A stretch of DNA of 64,000 nt. Source: Breoghania sp. Lineage in GTDB: Bacteria; Pseudomonadota; Alphaproteobacteria; Rhizobiales; Stappiaceae. The position numbers and the translations under genes are program-made. The notes below the pieces were generated by a model. It was not told the origin of the DNA. It worked only from the letters and a program-made list of their open reading frames with translations, and made no database searches. This document shows positions 36,356-45,138 of the stretch, in pieces; the stretch's first letter is position 1, and each line of letters opens with the position of its first letter. The stretch is from assembly GCF_963674635.1 (NCBI RefSeq), contig NZ_OY771475.1, positions 1 to 64,000 on the forward strand, given 5' to 3'.

Positions 36356-39300
36356 ATGACGGCTAAGTGGGATTTCTGGATCGATCGTGGCGGCACTTTC
36401 ACCGATATCGTGGCGCGCACGCCAGACGGCGAGATCCGTGCCCACAAGGTGTTGTCTGAAAACCCGGAAGTCTATCGCGACGCCGCCATTCAAGGCATTC
36501 GCGAGCTGATGGGCGTGGAAAAAGGCGCGCGCATTCCGGCGGAGAACATCGCCACCGTCAAGATGGGCACCACGGTCGCCACCAATGCGCTGCTGGAGCG
36601 CAAGGGCGACCGCACGCTGCTGCTCATCACCAAGGGTTTCCGCGATGCGCTGGAGATCGGCTATCAGGACCGGCCCGACATCTTCGCCAAGGAAATCATC
36701 AAGCCGGAAATGCTCTACGAGAAGGTCGTGGAGTGCGAAGAGCGTGTGCGCTCAGACGGCACGGTGGAAAAGGTGCCGGATCTCGACGCGGTGCGCGCCG
36801 GGCTTCAGGCGGCTTTTGATGACGGCATCCGTTCGCTCGCCATCGTTTTCATGCATGCCTATGCCTATCCCGAGCACGAAAAGCAGGTGGCGGCGGTTGC
36901 GCGCGAGATCGGCTTTCCGCAGATCTCCATTTCGCATGAGGTCTCGCCGCTGATGAAGCTGGTGGGCCGTGGCGACACGACCGTGGTCGATGCCTATCTC
37001 TCGCCGATCCTGCGCCGCTATGTCGAACAGGTGGCCGAGGAGCTTCAGATCGAGGGCACCGACTGCCGGTTGATGTTCATGCAGTCCTCGGGTGGTTTGA
37101 CCGCGGCGGATCTCTTCCAGGGCAAGGATGCGATCCTGTCCGGGCCGGCCGGCGGTGTCGTCGGCGCGGTGGAGACCTCCAAGATTGCCGGTTTCGACAA
37201 GATCATCGGCTTTGACATGGGCGGCACGTCCACGGACGTCTCCCACTTCAACGGCGAATATGAGCGCGCCTTTGAGACGGAAGTCGCGGGCGTTCGCATG
37301 CGCGCGCCGATGATGATGATCCACACGGTGGCCGCCGGTGGCGGGTCCATCCTGCATTATCGCGATGGCCGCTTTCAGGTTGGCCCGGACAGCGCAGGCG
37401 CCAATCCGGGCCCTGCCTGCTATCTTCGCGGCGGGCCGCTTGCGGTCACCGATGCCAACGTGATGGTCGGCAAGCTTTCCGCCGACTTCTTCCCCAAAAT
37501 CTTCGGCCCCAATGCGGACGAGGCGCTGGATGAAGATGCGGTCAAGGCGAAGTTCTCCGACATGGCCGCGCGCATCGGCGATGGCCGCAGCGCGGCCGAG
37601 GTTGCCGATGGCTTTCTCAAGATCGCGGTGGCCAACATGGCCAACGCCATCAAGAAGATCTCCGTTCAGCGCGGTTATGACGTCACCGAATATGCGCTGA
37701 CCTGCTTCGGCGGCGCGGGCGGGCAGAGCGCCTGCATGGTGGCCGACAATCTCGGCATGAAGACGGTGATCGTCCATCCGCTGTCCGGTATCCTGTCTGC
37801 CTATGGCATGGGGCTCGCCGATATTCGCGCCACCCGCCAGCAGGCGGTGGTGAAGACGCTGGAGCCCTCGCTTCTTGCCGATCTCGATAGTCTTCGCGCC
37901 TCGCTGGCGTCGGAAACCGAAAGCGAACTCCTCGGTCAGGGCATTCCGGTCGCGGAGTGCCAGACGCTTGTCCGTGCGCATCTGCGCTATGCGGGCACCG
38001 ATACGCCGCTTCTCGTCACGCTGGCCGATATTCCGGCGATGATGGCCGAGTTCGAGGCTGCCCATAAGGCGCAGTTCGGTTTCGTCTATGAGGCCAAGCC
38101 TGTGGTGGTGGAAGCCCTTGAGGTGGAAACCATCGGCGGTGGCGCCGGCATCGAGGAGCCGGATCACGCGTTGTCGTCCGCCGATGCTGCGGCGACCGCG
38201 AAAACCCGCTTCTTCTCCGATGGCGAATGGCACGATGCGGCCATCTACCGGCGCGACGCCATTCAGCCGGGCATGACGATTTCCGGTCCTGCGCTCATCA
38301 TGGAGCCGCATGCGACCATCGTCGTGGAGCCGGGCTGGCAGGCGGAACTCACCGTCAAGGATCATATCGTGTTGAAGCGCGTGGTCGCGGCCAAGCGCGC
38401 GCAGGCGGTTGGCACCGAGGCCGATCCGGTCATGCTGGAGGTCTTCAACAACCTCTTCATGAACATCGCCGAACAGATGGGCGTGACGCTGCAGAACACC
38501 GCCTATTCGGTCAACATCAAGGAGCGGCTGGATTTCTCCTGCGCGGTCTTTGACAAGGACGGCACTCTGGTCGCCAATGCCCCGCACATGCCGGTGCATC
38601 TGGGCTCCATGGACCGCTCGGTGGAAACGGTCATCCGGCTGAATGAGGGCAAGATCCGTCCGGGCGACGTCTTCGCGCTCAACGCGCCCTATAATGGCGG
38701 CACGCACCTTCCCGATATCACGGTCGTCTCGCCGGTCTTTGACGATGAGGGCAAGGAAATCCTGTTCTGGGCGGCCTCGCGCGGTCACCACGCCGATGTG
38801 GGCGGCACCGCGCCGGGCTCCATGACGCCACGGGCGACGACGGTGGATGAGGAAGGAGTTCTGATCGACAACTTCCTGCTGGTCGATCAGGGGCGCTTCC
38901 GGGAGGAGGAGACGATCCATCTTCTCACCGACCACAAGTATCCCTGCCGCAACCCGGTTCAGAATGTCGCCGACCTCAAGGCCCAGATCGCGGCCAACGA
39001 GAAGGGCGTTCAGGAACTTCGCAAGATGGTCGCCCATTTCGGGCTGGACGTGGTGCAGGCCTATATGGGCCACGTGCAGGACAATGCGGCGGAAAGCGTG
39101 CGTCGGGTGATCGACGCGCTGCATGACAGCGAGTTCACCACCACCACCGATCAGGGCGCGAAGATCTGCGTCAAGATCACGGTCGACAAGGAGGCCCGCG
39201 AGGCGACGGTGGACTTCACCGGCACCTCGCCGCAGCAGAGCTCCAACTTCAACGCGCCGGAACCGGTGACGCGGGCTGCCGTGCTCTACTGCTTCCGCGT

Positions 39301-39952
39301 GATGGTGGATGGCGACATCCCGATGAACGCGGGCTGCCTGCGCCCCATCAACATCGTCATTCCCGATGACTGCATGCTGAAGCCGAAATATCCGGCAGCT
39401 GTCGTTGCGGGCAATGTTGAGACCTCGCAGCACGTCACCAACACGCTCTTCGGCGCGTTGGGGGCGATGGCGGCTTCCGAAGGCACGATGAACAATCTCA
39501 CCTTCGGCAACGACACCTACCAGTACTACGAGACCATCTGTTCCGGCTCGCCCGCCGGTCCCGGTTTCAACGGTACCGACGGCGTTCACGTCCACATGAC
39601 GAATTCGCGCCTGACGGATCCGGAAGTGCTGGAATTCCGCTTCCCCGTCCTGCTGGAGGACTTCCACATTCGGCCCAATTCCGGCGGCAAGGGCAAGTGG
39701 CACGCGGGCAATGGCACGCGGCGCACCTTGCGCTTTTTGGAGGAAATGGACTGCGCCATTCTCTCCTCGCACCGCACGATCCGCCCGCACGGGCTTGAAG
39801 GCGGCGAGCCCGGCGAATGCGGCCAGACGCTGGTCCGGCGCAGCGATGGCAAGATCGAGGAACTTCAGGGCTGCGATCAGACGATCCTCAAACCCGGAGA
39901 AGCCGTGATCGTGGTCTCGCCAACAGGCGGCGGCTACGGCAAGGCGGAGTAA
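36356..39952 (+). CDS. oplaH: 5-oxoprolinase / hydantoinase A-B fusion
   Basis: The protein has 1198 residues and fuses both parts of an ATP-dependent amidohydrolase. The HyuA half begins WDFWIDRGGTFTDIVARTPDG, contains VKMGTTVATNALLERKG, and an actin-like ATP-binding region (IIGFDMGGTSTDVSHFNGE, HTVAAGGGSILHY). The HyuB half starts near residue 690 (VMLEVFNNLFMNIAEQMGVTLQNTAYSVNIKERLDFSCAVFD), with GDVFALNAPYNGGTHLPD and ending in GEAVIVVSPTGGGYG. The fused form is typical of 5-oxoprolinase, which opens pyroglutamate to glutamate using ATP, though some relatives act on hydantoins or acetone. A candidate operator lies upstream and a strong terminator downstream, so it is a single-gene unit. 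Confidence 0.9.
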   Translation: MTAKWDFWIDRGGTFTDIVARTPDGEIRAHKVLSENPEVYRDAAIQGIRELMGVEKGARIPAENIATVKMGTTVATNALLERKGDRTLLLITKGFRDALEIGYQDRPDIFAKEIIKPEMLYEKVVECEERVRSDGTVEKVPDLDAVRAGLQAAFDDGIRSLAIVFMHAYAYPEHEKQVAAVAREIGFPQISISHEVSPLMKLVGRGDTTVVDAYLSPILRRYVEQVAEELQIEGTDCRLMFMQSSGGLTAADLFQGKDAILSGPAGGVVGAVETSKIAGFDKIIGFDMGGTSTDVSHFNGEYERAFETEVAGVRMRAPMMMIHTVAAGGGSILHYRDGRFQVGPDSAGANPGPACYLRGGPLAVTDANVMVGKLSADFFPKIFGPNADEALDEDAVKAKFSDMAARIGDGRSAAEVADGFLKIAVANMANAIKKISVQRGYDVTEYALTCFGGAGGQSACMVADNLGMKTVIVHPLSGILSAYGMGLADIRATRQQAVVKTLEPSLLADLDSLRASLASETESELLGQGIPVAECQTLVRAHLRYAGTDTPLLVTLADIPAMMAEFEAAHKAQFGFVYEAKPVVVEALEVETIGGGAGIEEPDHALSSADAAATAKTRFFSDGEWHDAAIYRRDAIQPGMTISGPALIMEPHATIVVEPGWQAELTVKDHIVLKRVVAAKRAQAVGTEADPVMLEVFNNLFMNIAEQMGVTLQNTAYSVNIKERLDFSCAVFDKDGTLVANAPHMPVHLGSMDRSVETVIRLNEGKIRPGDVFALNAPYNGGTHLPDITVVSPVFDDEGKEILFWAASRGHHADVGGTAPGSMTPRATTVDEEGVLIDNFLLVDQGRFREEETIHLLTDHKYPCRNPVQNVADLKAQIAANEKGVQELRKMVAHFGLDVVQAYMGHVQDNAAESVRRVIDALHDSEFTTTTDQGAKICVKITVDKEAREATVDFTGTSPQQSSNFNAPEPVTRAAVLYCFRVMVDGDIPMNAGCLRPINIVIPDDCMLKPKYPAAVVAGNVETSQHVTNTLFGALGAMAASEGTMNNLTFGNDTYQYYETICSGSPAGPGFNGTDGVHVHMTNSRLTDPEVLEFRFPVLLEDFHIRPNSGGKGKWHAGNGTRRTLRFLEEMDCAILSSHRTIRPHGLEGGEPGECGQTLVRRSDGKIEELQGCDQTILKPGEAVIVVSPTGGGYGKAE

Positions 39953-39961
39953 CGAGAACCC

Positions 39962-39995
39962 AACCGGAGCGGCAGACACTGTCGCTCCGGTTTTT
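39962..39995 (+). terminator. Intrinsic terminator after the 5-oxoprolinase
   Basis: AACCGGAGCG at 39962-39971 pairs with CGCTCCGGTT at 39983-39992, with CAG/CTG pairing inside, and the T-run extends to 39995. It lies ten bases after the stop codon. Confidence 0.85.
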
Positions 39996-40078
39996 CGTTG
40001 AGGTCACACTTGAAAACTGCGAAGGCCTTCGAATAATCACGTAATGTGCTAGTGCCAGAAGTAAATTGGGGGGGGCAA

Positions 40079-40765
40079 ATGGGGCATGATTTATGCGTCC
40101 CGGATGATTTGAGTTATGATCAAGTTGTATTGAATAAATGGGGATCTCTCGTTCCAAGAGTACTAAATGGGGAGGATGTCAGCTTTGATAGTGATGAAAT
40201 TGACGATCTGATTGCTAATGGGTATGAAACGCTCGGTTCTGGTGGGTTGGATGATAATTATGATTGGGAATCGGATCTAAGAAAGGCAGTTAGAACAAAC
40301 AAATATTATAGAAATTGGGTTGATAGAACCCGAGGTGGGCTTTTAGACGGTAGTAAAGCTTATTTGAAGTCTGCTGCGGAGATGCGCGAGTTTGCTGAAA
40401 GGTTGGGTGAGAAGGCTATAGGCTTTTGCTTTGTGGCGCACGGAGCTATTGGTTTGGCTGCGCTTTCGGCAATTGCTGCTTCAAAAGAGAGGCGGTATGA
40501 GCTTCTGGTGCCAGGAATCGGGGCCCTAGTTGGTATAGCTATTCTAGCTTTTGCGATTGGACTGTATGTTAATTATCTACCAAAGTACGCTAGGCAGATT
40601 GAAAAAATCGCTACTTGGAGGTGGAATTACAAGAAAAATCGAATACTTGAGAAGATTTATAAAAGGGTATTTGAAAAGGTTCTTTTTAAAATATCAATGA
40701 TTGTATATTTTTGTGTTATCTGGCTAGTTTTCTATTCACTAATATTCTGTATAATTATATTTTGA
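40079..40765 (+). CDS. AT-rich orphan membrane protein
   Basis: The frame gives 228 residues from the ATG at 40079, chosen because GGGGGGGC precedes it; a GTG at 40046 would add 11 residues. Three hydrophobic segments are visible at about residues 113-134, 143-165 and 203-227. The first 110 residues are soluble and acidic (DDLSYDQ, DSDEIDDLIANGYETL), and a Lys/Arg-rich helix separates the second and third segments. Codons end mostly in A or T, unlike all neighbours, and the base composition falls sharply from 40050 to 40800. That is a clear sign of acquisition from elsewhere. No domain was recognised. It lies between the terminator of the 5-oxoprolinase and the DAO oxidase, so it interrupts what may otherwise be one functional block. 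Confidence 0.7.
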   Translation: MGHDLCVPDDLSYDQVVLNKWGSLVPRVLNGEDVSFDSDEIDDLIANGYETLGSGGLDDNYDWESDLRKAVRTNKYYRNWVDRTRGGLLDGSKAYLKSAAEMREFAERLGEKAIGFCFVAHGAIGLAALSAIAASKERRYELLVPGIGALVGIAILAFAIGLYVNYLPKYARQIEKIATWRWNYKKNRILEKIYKRVFEKVLFKISMIVYFCVIWLVFYSLIFCIIIF

Positions 40766-40810
40766 TGCCTTCATATGGGGGCGAATATTAGGTTTTCGTT
40801 ATAATGTGAT

Positions 40811-40826
40811 GCTTTGTTCATAAAGC
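40811..40826. promoter_or_regulatory. Near-palindromic operator upstream of the DAO oxidase
   Basis: GCTTTGTTCATAAAGC has inverted arms GCTTT/AAAGC and the core TTTGTTCATAAA at 40813-40824. It matches the TTT[AG]TNNATAAA pattern seen at 36255 and 48447 and lies 84 bases before the DAO oxidase start. Confidence 0.5.
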
Positions 40827-40908
40827 GCGACGTGCTATCCGGTATTGCAATTCCCCCAGCGTGTTTGCTTTGCTATGCCGAAAGAAAACACCTTCCGGAT
40901 GCACATAA

Positions 40909-42213
40909 ATGTCCCCCTATACAGACCCTGTCTCACCAAGTGAGAAAATCCCCGCCAGTGTCGATGTCGTCATCATCGGCGGCGGGATTATCGGCGTTGC
41001 CACCGCATGGCATCTTGCGCGCGCGGGCGTTTCCGTCGCGCTTTGCGAAAAAGGCGTAATCGGCGGCGAGCAGTCGTCAAGAAACTGGGGCTATTGCCGC
41101 CAGCAGGGCCGCGATCCGGCCGAGCTTCCGCTCATCAAGCTCAGCATGAAGCAATGGGAGACCATGGCGGAGGATCTGGGCGAGGATGTCGGCTATCGCC
41201 GCACCGGCGTTCACTATTTTGCCAGCAACGCCGCCAAGATGAAGTATTTCGAGGATTTCCTGCCGCTTGCCAACGAGTACGAGCTTGGCACGCGGCTCCT
41301 GTCGGGCGCGGAGGCTGCGGAGGTCTTTCCCGGCTGCACGAAGAAATGGCTGGGTGGCATGGTCACGCCCACGGATGGTCGTGCGGAGCCCGCGCTTGCC
41401 TCTTCCGCCCTGGCGCGCGGGGCCATGGCCAGGGGGGCGCATATCTTTACCAATTGCGCGGTGCGCGGGATCGAGAAAGCCGCTGGTCGGATCAGCGGCG
41501 TCGTGACAGAGCGCGGGACGGTTGCCACGCAGAACGTGCTTCTGGCCGGCGGGGCGTGGTCGACGCTGTTCTGCCGTTCGCTCGGCATCGACTTGCCGCA
41601 GCTGACGGTGCGCTCGTCCGTCATGCGCACCGCAAGCGGGCCGGATCTCACGCAAGGCGGGGCGTGGACGCCGAAATTCGCGCTGAGGCGGCGTGATGAT
41701 GGCGGCTACACGATTGCCCATGGCGGGTATTCGACGGCGGACATCACGCTGGACAGCTTTCGCTATTTCTCCAGGTTCCTGCCGATCCTGATGAAGGAAT
41801 GGCGCAGCACGCCGCTCAGCTTCGGTTCGCGCTTTTTTGAAAGCATCGCGCAGAAGAGCCGCTGGGCGCTCGACCAGCCGACGGTGTTCGAGCGCGAACG
41901 CGTGCTGGACCCCAAGCCGGTCGCCTCCACGCTGAAGGCCGCCTGGCGCGATCTGGTGGAGGCGTTCCCCGCCTTCAAGGATGTGCCGGTGGTAGAGCGT
42001 TGGGCCGGTTATATCGACACCACGCCCGATGCGGTGCCGGTGATCGGGCCGGTGGCGAGCCTTCCGGGCTTTCATATCTCGACCGGTTTTTCCGGCCATG
42101 GTTTCGGTATCGGGCCGGGGGCGGGGCAGTTGGCTGCGGAAATGATCACGGGCAAGCCCACATGCGTCGACCCGAAACCCTTTTCCTTTGAGCGGCTCGC
42201 AAAGACGCATTGA
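40909..42213 (+). CDS. FAD-dependent oxidoreductase of the DAO family
   Basis: This 434-residue flavoprotein begins with a Rossmann motif (SVDVVIIGGGIIGVATAWHLARAGVSVALCEKG) and continues with GEQSSRNWGYCRQQGRDPAELPL. Its C-terminal FAD-contacting block is VIGPVASLPGFHISTGFSGHGFGIGPGAGQLAAEMI. Members of the DAO superfamily oxidise D-amino acids, glycine, sarcosine, proline or octopine-like opines. The GYCRQQGRDPAE segment is typical of a 'DadA-like' group whose substrate is unclear. It ends at a strong terminator, and shares an upstream operator with the 5-oxoprolinase and TRAP genes, suggesting amino-acid catabolism. The start codon is poorly supported by a ribosome-binding site. Confidence 0.85.
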   Translation: MSPYTDPVSPSEKIPASVDVVIIGGGIIGVATAWHLARAGVSVALCEKGVIGGEQSSRNWGYCRQQGRDPAELPLIKLSMKQWETMAEDLGEDVGYRRTGVHYFASNAAKMKYFEDFLPLANEYELGTRLLSGAEAAEVFPGCTKKWLGGMVTPTDGRAEPALASSALARGAMARGAHIFTNCAVRGIEKAAGRISGVVTERGTVATQNVLLAGGAWSTLFCRSLGIDLPQLTVRSSVMRTASGPDLTQGGAWTPKFALRRRDDGGYTIAHGGYSTADITLDSFRYFSRFLPILMKEWRSTPLSFGSRFFESIAQKSRWALDQPTVFERERVLDPKPVASTLKAAWRDLVEAFPAFKDVPVVERWAGYIDTTPDAVPVIGPVASLPGFHISTGFSGHGFGIGPGAGQLAAEMITGKPTCVDPKPFSFERLAKTH

Positions 42214-42256
42214 CCGGCTTGCATTGTGGCGGAACGACACGTTTTGAAACTCATTG

Positions 42257-42290
42257 AAACCCGCGCATTCCCGCAGGAATGTGCGGGTTT
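42257..42290 (+). terminator. Intrinsic terminator after the DAO oxidase
   Basis: AAACCCGC (42257-42264) pairs with GCGGGTTT (42283-42290), and CATTCC (42266-42271) with GGAATG (42276-42281), around the loop CGCA. It lies 44 bases after the stop codon. Confidence 0.8.
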
Positions 42291-42417
42291 TGCGTTTGCG
42301 GGGAAACCTGAACGCCGGATGAATGGTGATCTCAGAAGGGGTTCAGACGGGGCGCTCTAAGGTGGCTGCAATTCAGGATTTCCGGACCTTTCAGGCCGCA
42401 GTTGAATGGAGCGTTCA

Positions 42418-42819
42418 ATGTCCGCTTTGAAGAAAGTCGCCACTGCCGCAGTCGCTACCCTCGCCGTCGGGAGCATGCTCGCTGTCACAACCGTCGGCGC
42501 CGATGCACGTCCGCGCGGCGGTCGTCATCACCAAAGCCACCATCATCACCATCACCACAAGCACTATAACAACCGAAACAATGGCCTTGCTGCCGGTATT
42601 CTTGGCCTCGGCGCAGGCATGATCATCGGCAATGTGCTTGCGAGCCCGCGTCATGTCGCGCCGCCGCCGCCGCCACCCCCGCCGGCACCGTCCTACACCG
42701 GCAGCTATCGGCCCTGGACGCCACAGTGGCGGGGCTATTGCGAAGCGCGGTACCGCAGCTTCAACCCGGCCACGGGCTATTTCCTCGGTTATGACGGGCA
42801 GTATCACTTTTGTCGCTGA
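42418..42819 (+). CDS. BA14K family protein (first of two), His-rich
   Basis: The 133-residue protein starts at the ATG at 42418 with GGAG six bases upstream. A signal peptide (KKVATAAVATLAVGSMLAVTTVGADA) precedes a His-rich stretch with seven consecutive His near residue 45, a short glycine-rich hydrophobic helix (GLAAGILGLGAGMIIGNVLA), and a proline run. It ends with the BA14K motif YCEARYRSFNPATGYFLGYDGQYHFCR. BA14K proteins are exported, immunoreactive and lectin-like in Brucella; their role is not well defined. The His tract could bind metal. A second BA14K gene follows 127 bases downstream. Confidence 0.88.
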   Translation: MSALKKVATAAVATLAVGSMLAVTTVGADARPRGGRHHQSHHHHHHHKHYNNRNNGLAAGILGLGAGMIIGNVLASPRHVAPPPPPPPPAPSYTGSYRPWTPQWRGYCEARYRSFNPATGYFLGYDGQYHFCR

Positions 42820-42946
42820 TCTGCGAAAATGCGGACCAAGAGAAAGATGACAGGCGCTTGAAACGTCAAATAGCCAAAATCTTGTGGAACCGTTCCTGCC
42901 TTGAGGGCTTATGCGGTCAGCTGGCGCCTGGCAATGGAGGATTGAA

Positions 42947-43438
42947 ATGTTCAAGACAAAAAGCGGCGTGTTCAAATCGCTCTCGGTTGCGCTCGCCCTG
43001 ACGCTTGGCGGCATGATCCTCGTGCCGCCGGCATTCGCGGGTGATTCCGACAATTCCCCGGAGATGTGGAAGCGTCCCGCCTGGGAGCAGGGCAGGCGAC
43101 ATTATCGCGGGTCACCGCGAGCCGATTATCGTCGCTACAGGGATTACCGACGCTACCGCGACTATCGTCACCGTGACTATCGTCGCCATCGCGACTATCG
43201 CCGCCATCGCGACAATGATGCGGCGGCGGCCATCCTCGGCGGCATTATCGGTCTCGGGGCCGGGCTGGCCATCGGCAACGCCACCGCGCCGCGCTCCTCC
43301 TATGAGGATGGCGGACGTTATCGGGCGTGGAGTGCGCAATGGTACCGCTATTGCGAGCGGCGCTATCGCAGCTTCAATCCGCAGACGGGGTATTTCCTCG
43401 GCTACGATGGGCAATACCATTTCTGCCGCGCGCGCTGA
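42947..43438 (+). CDS. BA14K family protein (second of two), RYRDYR repeats
   Basis: This 163-residue protein starts at 42947 with GGAGG six bases upstream. A signal peptide ends near PPAFAG. The middle holds six or seven tandem repeats of the type YRRYRD/YRRHRD, about residues 57-85, which are strongly basic. A glycine-rich segment (AAAAILGGIIGLGAGLAIGNA) follows, then the BA14K domain YCERRYRSFNPQTGYFLGYDGQYHFCR, almost the same as in the preceding protein. The two are tandem duplicates with different linkers. The DNA repeat is itself a direct repeat of about 12 and 15 bases between 43130 and 43210. It ends at a strong terminator. Confidence 0.88.
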   Translation: MFKTKSGVFKSLSVALALTLGGMILVPPAFAGDSDNSPEMWKRPAWEQGRRHYRGSPRADYRRYRDYRRYRDYRHRDYRRHRDYRRHRDNDAAAAILGGIIGLGAGLAIGNATAPRSSYEDGGRYRAWSAQWYRYCERRYRSFNPQTGYFLGYDGQYHFCRAR

Positions 43439-43472
43439 TTGCGCGTTTCGGCGATCTCGATGGCGTGATTGA

Positions 43473-43507
43473 AAAAGACCGTGCCGGGCATTCCGGCACG
43501 GTCTTTT
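43473..43507 (+). terminator. Intrinsic terminator after the BA14K pair
   Basis: A perfect 15-bp stem (43473-43487 with 43493-43507, arms AAAAGACCGTGCCGG and its complement) closes a five-base loop, and the A and T ends make it work on both strands. It lies 35 bases after the second BA14K stop codon. Confidence 0.88.
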
Positions 43508-43735
43508 CACGTCTTGCACGTTCTGTGGGCATTGAAAGTCAAATACTGAAATAAAGCGTCCAGTCGGAACGGTTTGTGGTAGGCGACTGCTACGAGATAT
43601 ATTGTGCAGCGCAAAATAACGATGTCGTAAATATTGGTTCGAAAAAATTATGACTTGATGAATAGTCTTTAACTCCGCAATCTCCCGTAGGGTCGCCTTT
43701 GAGAAACAGGTGGCGCTCACTGGGAGGGAACGCAC

Positions 43736-45001
43736 ATGAACAGGCAGATATTGACCGCATTGCTTGCGGGCACGGTGATGGTCGGGCTCGGCGTCACGGG
43801 CGCTGTGGCACAGAATGCCGGAAATCTGGAGAAGCTCTCCGGCTTCAAGACCACGGGGACGACCGAGTTCGAATATGTCGAGCAGGGGGGCGAATATGCT
43901 GCCCAGATCCGCAAGACGCTGGAACGGATCACGTTGCCGGACGGCTTTGCCATCGATCTCTATGCGGTGGTGCCGGATGCCCGCCACATGGCGGTGGGAC
44001 CGCAGGGCATCGTGACCTTCGTTGGAACCCGCAAGACCAAGGTGTGGTCCGTTACCGACCGCAACAAGGACCGGGTCGCCGATGAAGTGAAGGATTTCGC
44101 GCCGTCCCTGCAATTCGCCGTGCCCAATGGGCCGTGTTTTTCCAAGGACGGTCATCTTTATCTGGCCGAGCAGAACCGGGTTCTGTGGTTCCCGGCGGCG
44201 GAGTTCTTCTATGAAAGCCCGGATGTGGCGGCATTTGAGGTGGTCAAGCAGGGCGAACTGATCCCGCCGGAGGAAGAAAGCTACAACCACACCGCGCGTG
44301 TGTGCGATGTCGGTCTGGATGGCAAGCTCTACATAGCGCTCGGCCAGCCCTTCAATGTGCCCGCGCCCGAAAAGTCCGAGCTCTATACGGAATGGGGCAT
44401 TGGCGGGATCATTCGCGTGAACACCGACGGGACCGACCGTGAAGTCTATGCGACCGGCATCCGCAATTCCGTTGGCATGGATTTCGATCCGGCGACCGGC
44501 GATCTCTGGTTCACTGATAACCAGGTCGACGGCATGGGCGATGACATTCCGCCGGGCGAGCTCAACCACGTGACGGCTGCGGGGCAGAATTTCGGCTTCC
44601 CGTGGTATGGCGGCGGCGACGTGCGCACGAACGAATACCAGAATGACGAACCGCCCGCCGATGTGGTCTTCCCGGCAGTGGAGATGGTGGCGCATGCGGC
44701 GGATCTCGGCATGACATTCTACACGGGCAACCAGTTCCCGGCCGAATACAAGGGCGCGATCTTTTCCGCTCAGCACGGCTCCTGGAACCGCACGATCCCG
44801 GTGGGCGCGCGCGTGATGGTCACGATGATCGATGCGGATGGCAAGGCGACCGCAAAGCCCTTTGCGGAAGGCTGGATCGACGAGAACGGCGAGTATCTCG
44901 GGCGGCCGGTCGATGTCGCCCAGCTTCGTGACGGGTCGTTGCTGGTCTCAGATGATCTGGTCGGGGCGATCTATCGCATCTCCTACAAGAAGGCCGACTA
45001 A
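43736..45001 (+). CDS. PQQ-dependent sugar/sorbosone dehydrogenase family protein (periplasmic)
   Basis: The 421-residue protein has a GGGAGG ribosome-binding site and a signal peptide ending near GAVAQ. It forms a six-bladed beta-propeller of the L-sorbosone/soluble aldose dehydrogenase family: ITLPDGFAIDLYAVVPDARHMAVGPQGIVTFVGTR, DGHLYLAEQNRVLWF, YATGIRNSVGMDFDPATGDLWFTDNQ and the C-terminal SLLVSDDLVGAIYRISY. Such enzymes use PQQ to oxidise aldehydes or sugars in the periplasm. It is followed by a small class I cytochrome c gene, a likely electron acceptor. No PQQ-synthesis genes are in the window. A CCCGCGACCT/AGGTCGCGGG hairpin lies between the two genes. Confidence 0.85.
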   Translation: MNRQILTALLAGTVMVGLGVTGAVAQNAGNLEKLSGFKTTGTTEFEYVEQGGEYAAQIRKTLERITLPDGFAIDLYAVVPDARHMAVGPQGIVTFVGTRKTKVWSVTDRNKDRVADEVKDFAPSLQFAVPNGPCFSKDGHLYLAEQNRVLWFPAAEFFYESPDVAAFEVVKQGELIPPEEESYNHTARVCDVGLDGKLYIALGQPFNVPAPEKSELYTEWGIGGIIRVNTDGTDREVYATGIRNSVGMDFDPATGDLWFTDNQVDGMGDDIPPGELNHVTAAGQNFGFPWYGGGDVRTNEYQNDEPPADVVFPAVEMVAHAADLGMTFYTGNQFPAEYKGAIFSAQHGSWNRTIPVGARVMVTMIDADGKATAKPFAEGWIDENGEYLGRPVDVAQLRDGSLLVSDDLVGAIYRISYKKAD

Positions 45002-45011
45002 GCCTTGAAGG

Positions 45012-45049
45012 CCCGCGACCTGTCCGGACATGCCCGAATAGGTCGCGGG
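45012..45049 (+). terminator. Hairpin between the PQQ dehydrogenase and cytochrome c genes
   Basis: CCCGCGACCT at 45012-45021 pairs perfectly with AGGTCGCGGG at 45040-45049. The following CGCTCTGATTTTCC has only a short T-run, so it may be a partial terminator or attenuator. Confidence 0.45.
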
Positions 45050-45138
45050 TCGCTCTGATTTTCCGAAAAACGATTGAATGAACCGCGTTCGGTGCGGGGC
45101 GCACCGGCGGGAGCCGGTCGTGCGGGGAGGAAAACGGG

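Noticed and set aside
36752..39979. 1075-codon open frame antisense to the 5-oxoprolinase
   Set aside because: Same shadow effect; no ribosome-binding site, no domain, and it covers a well-supported gene.
43130..43210. Short direct repeats resembling a CRISPR or minisatellite
   Set aside because: They are coding repeats (YRRYRD units) in frame within the BA14K gene, with no unique spacers.
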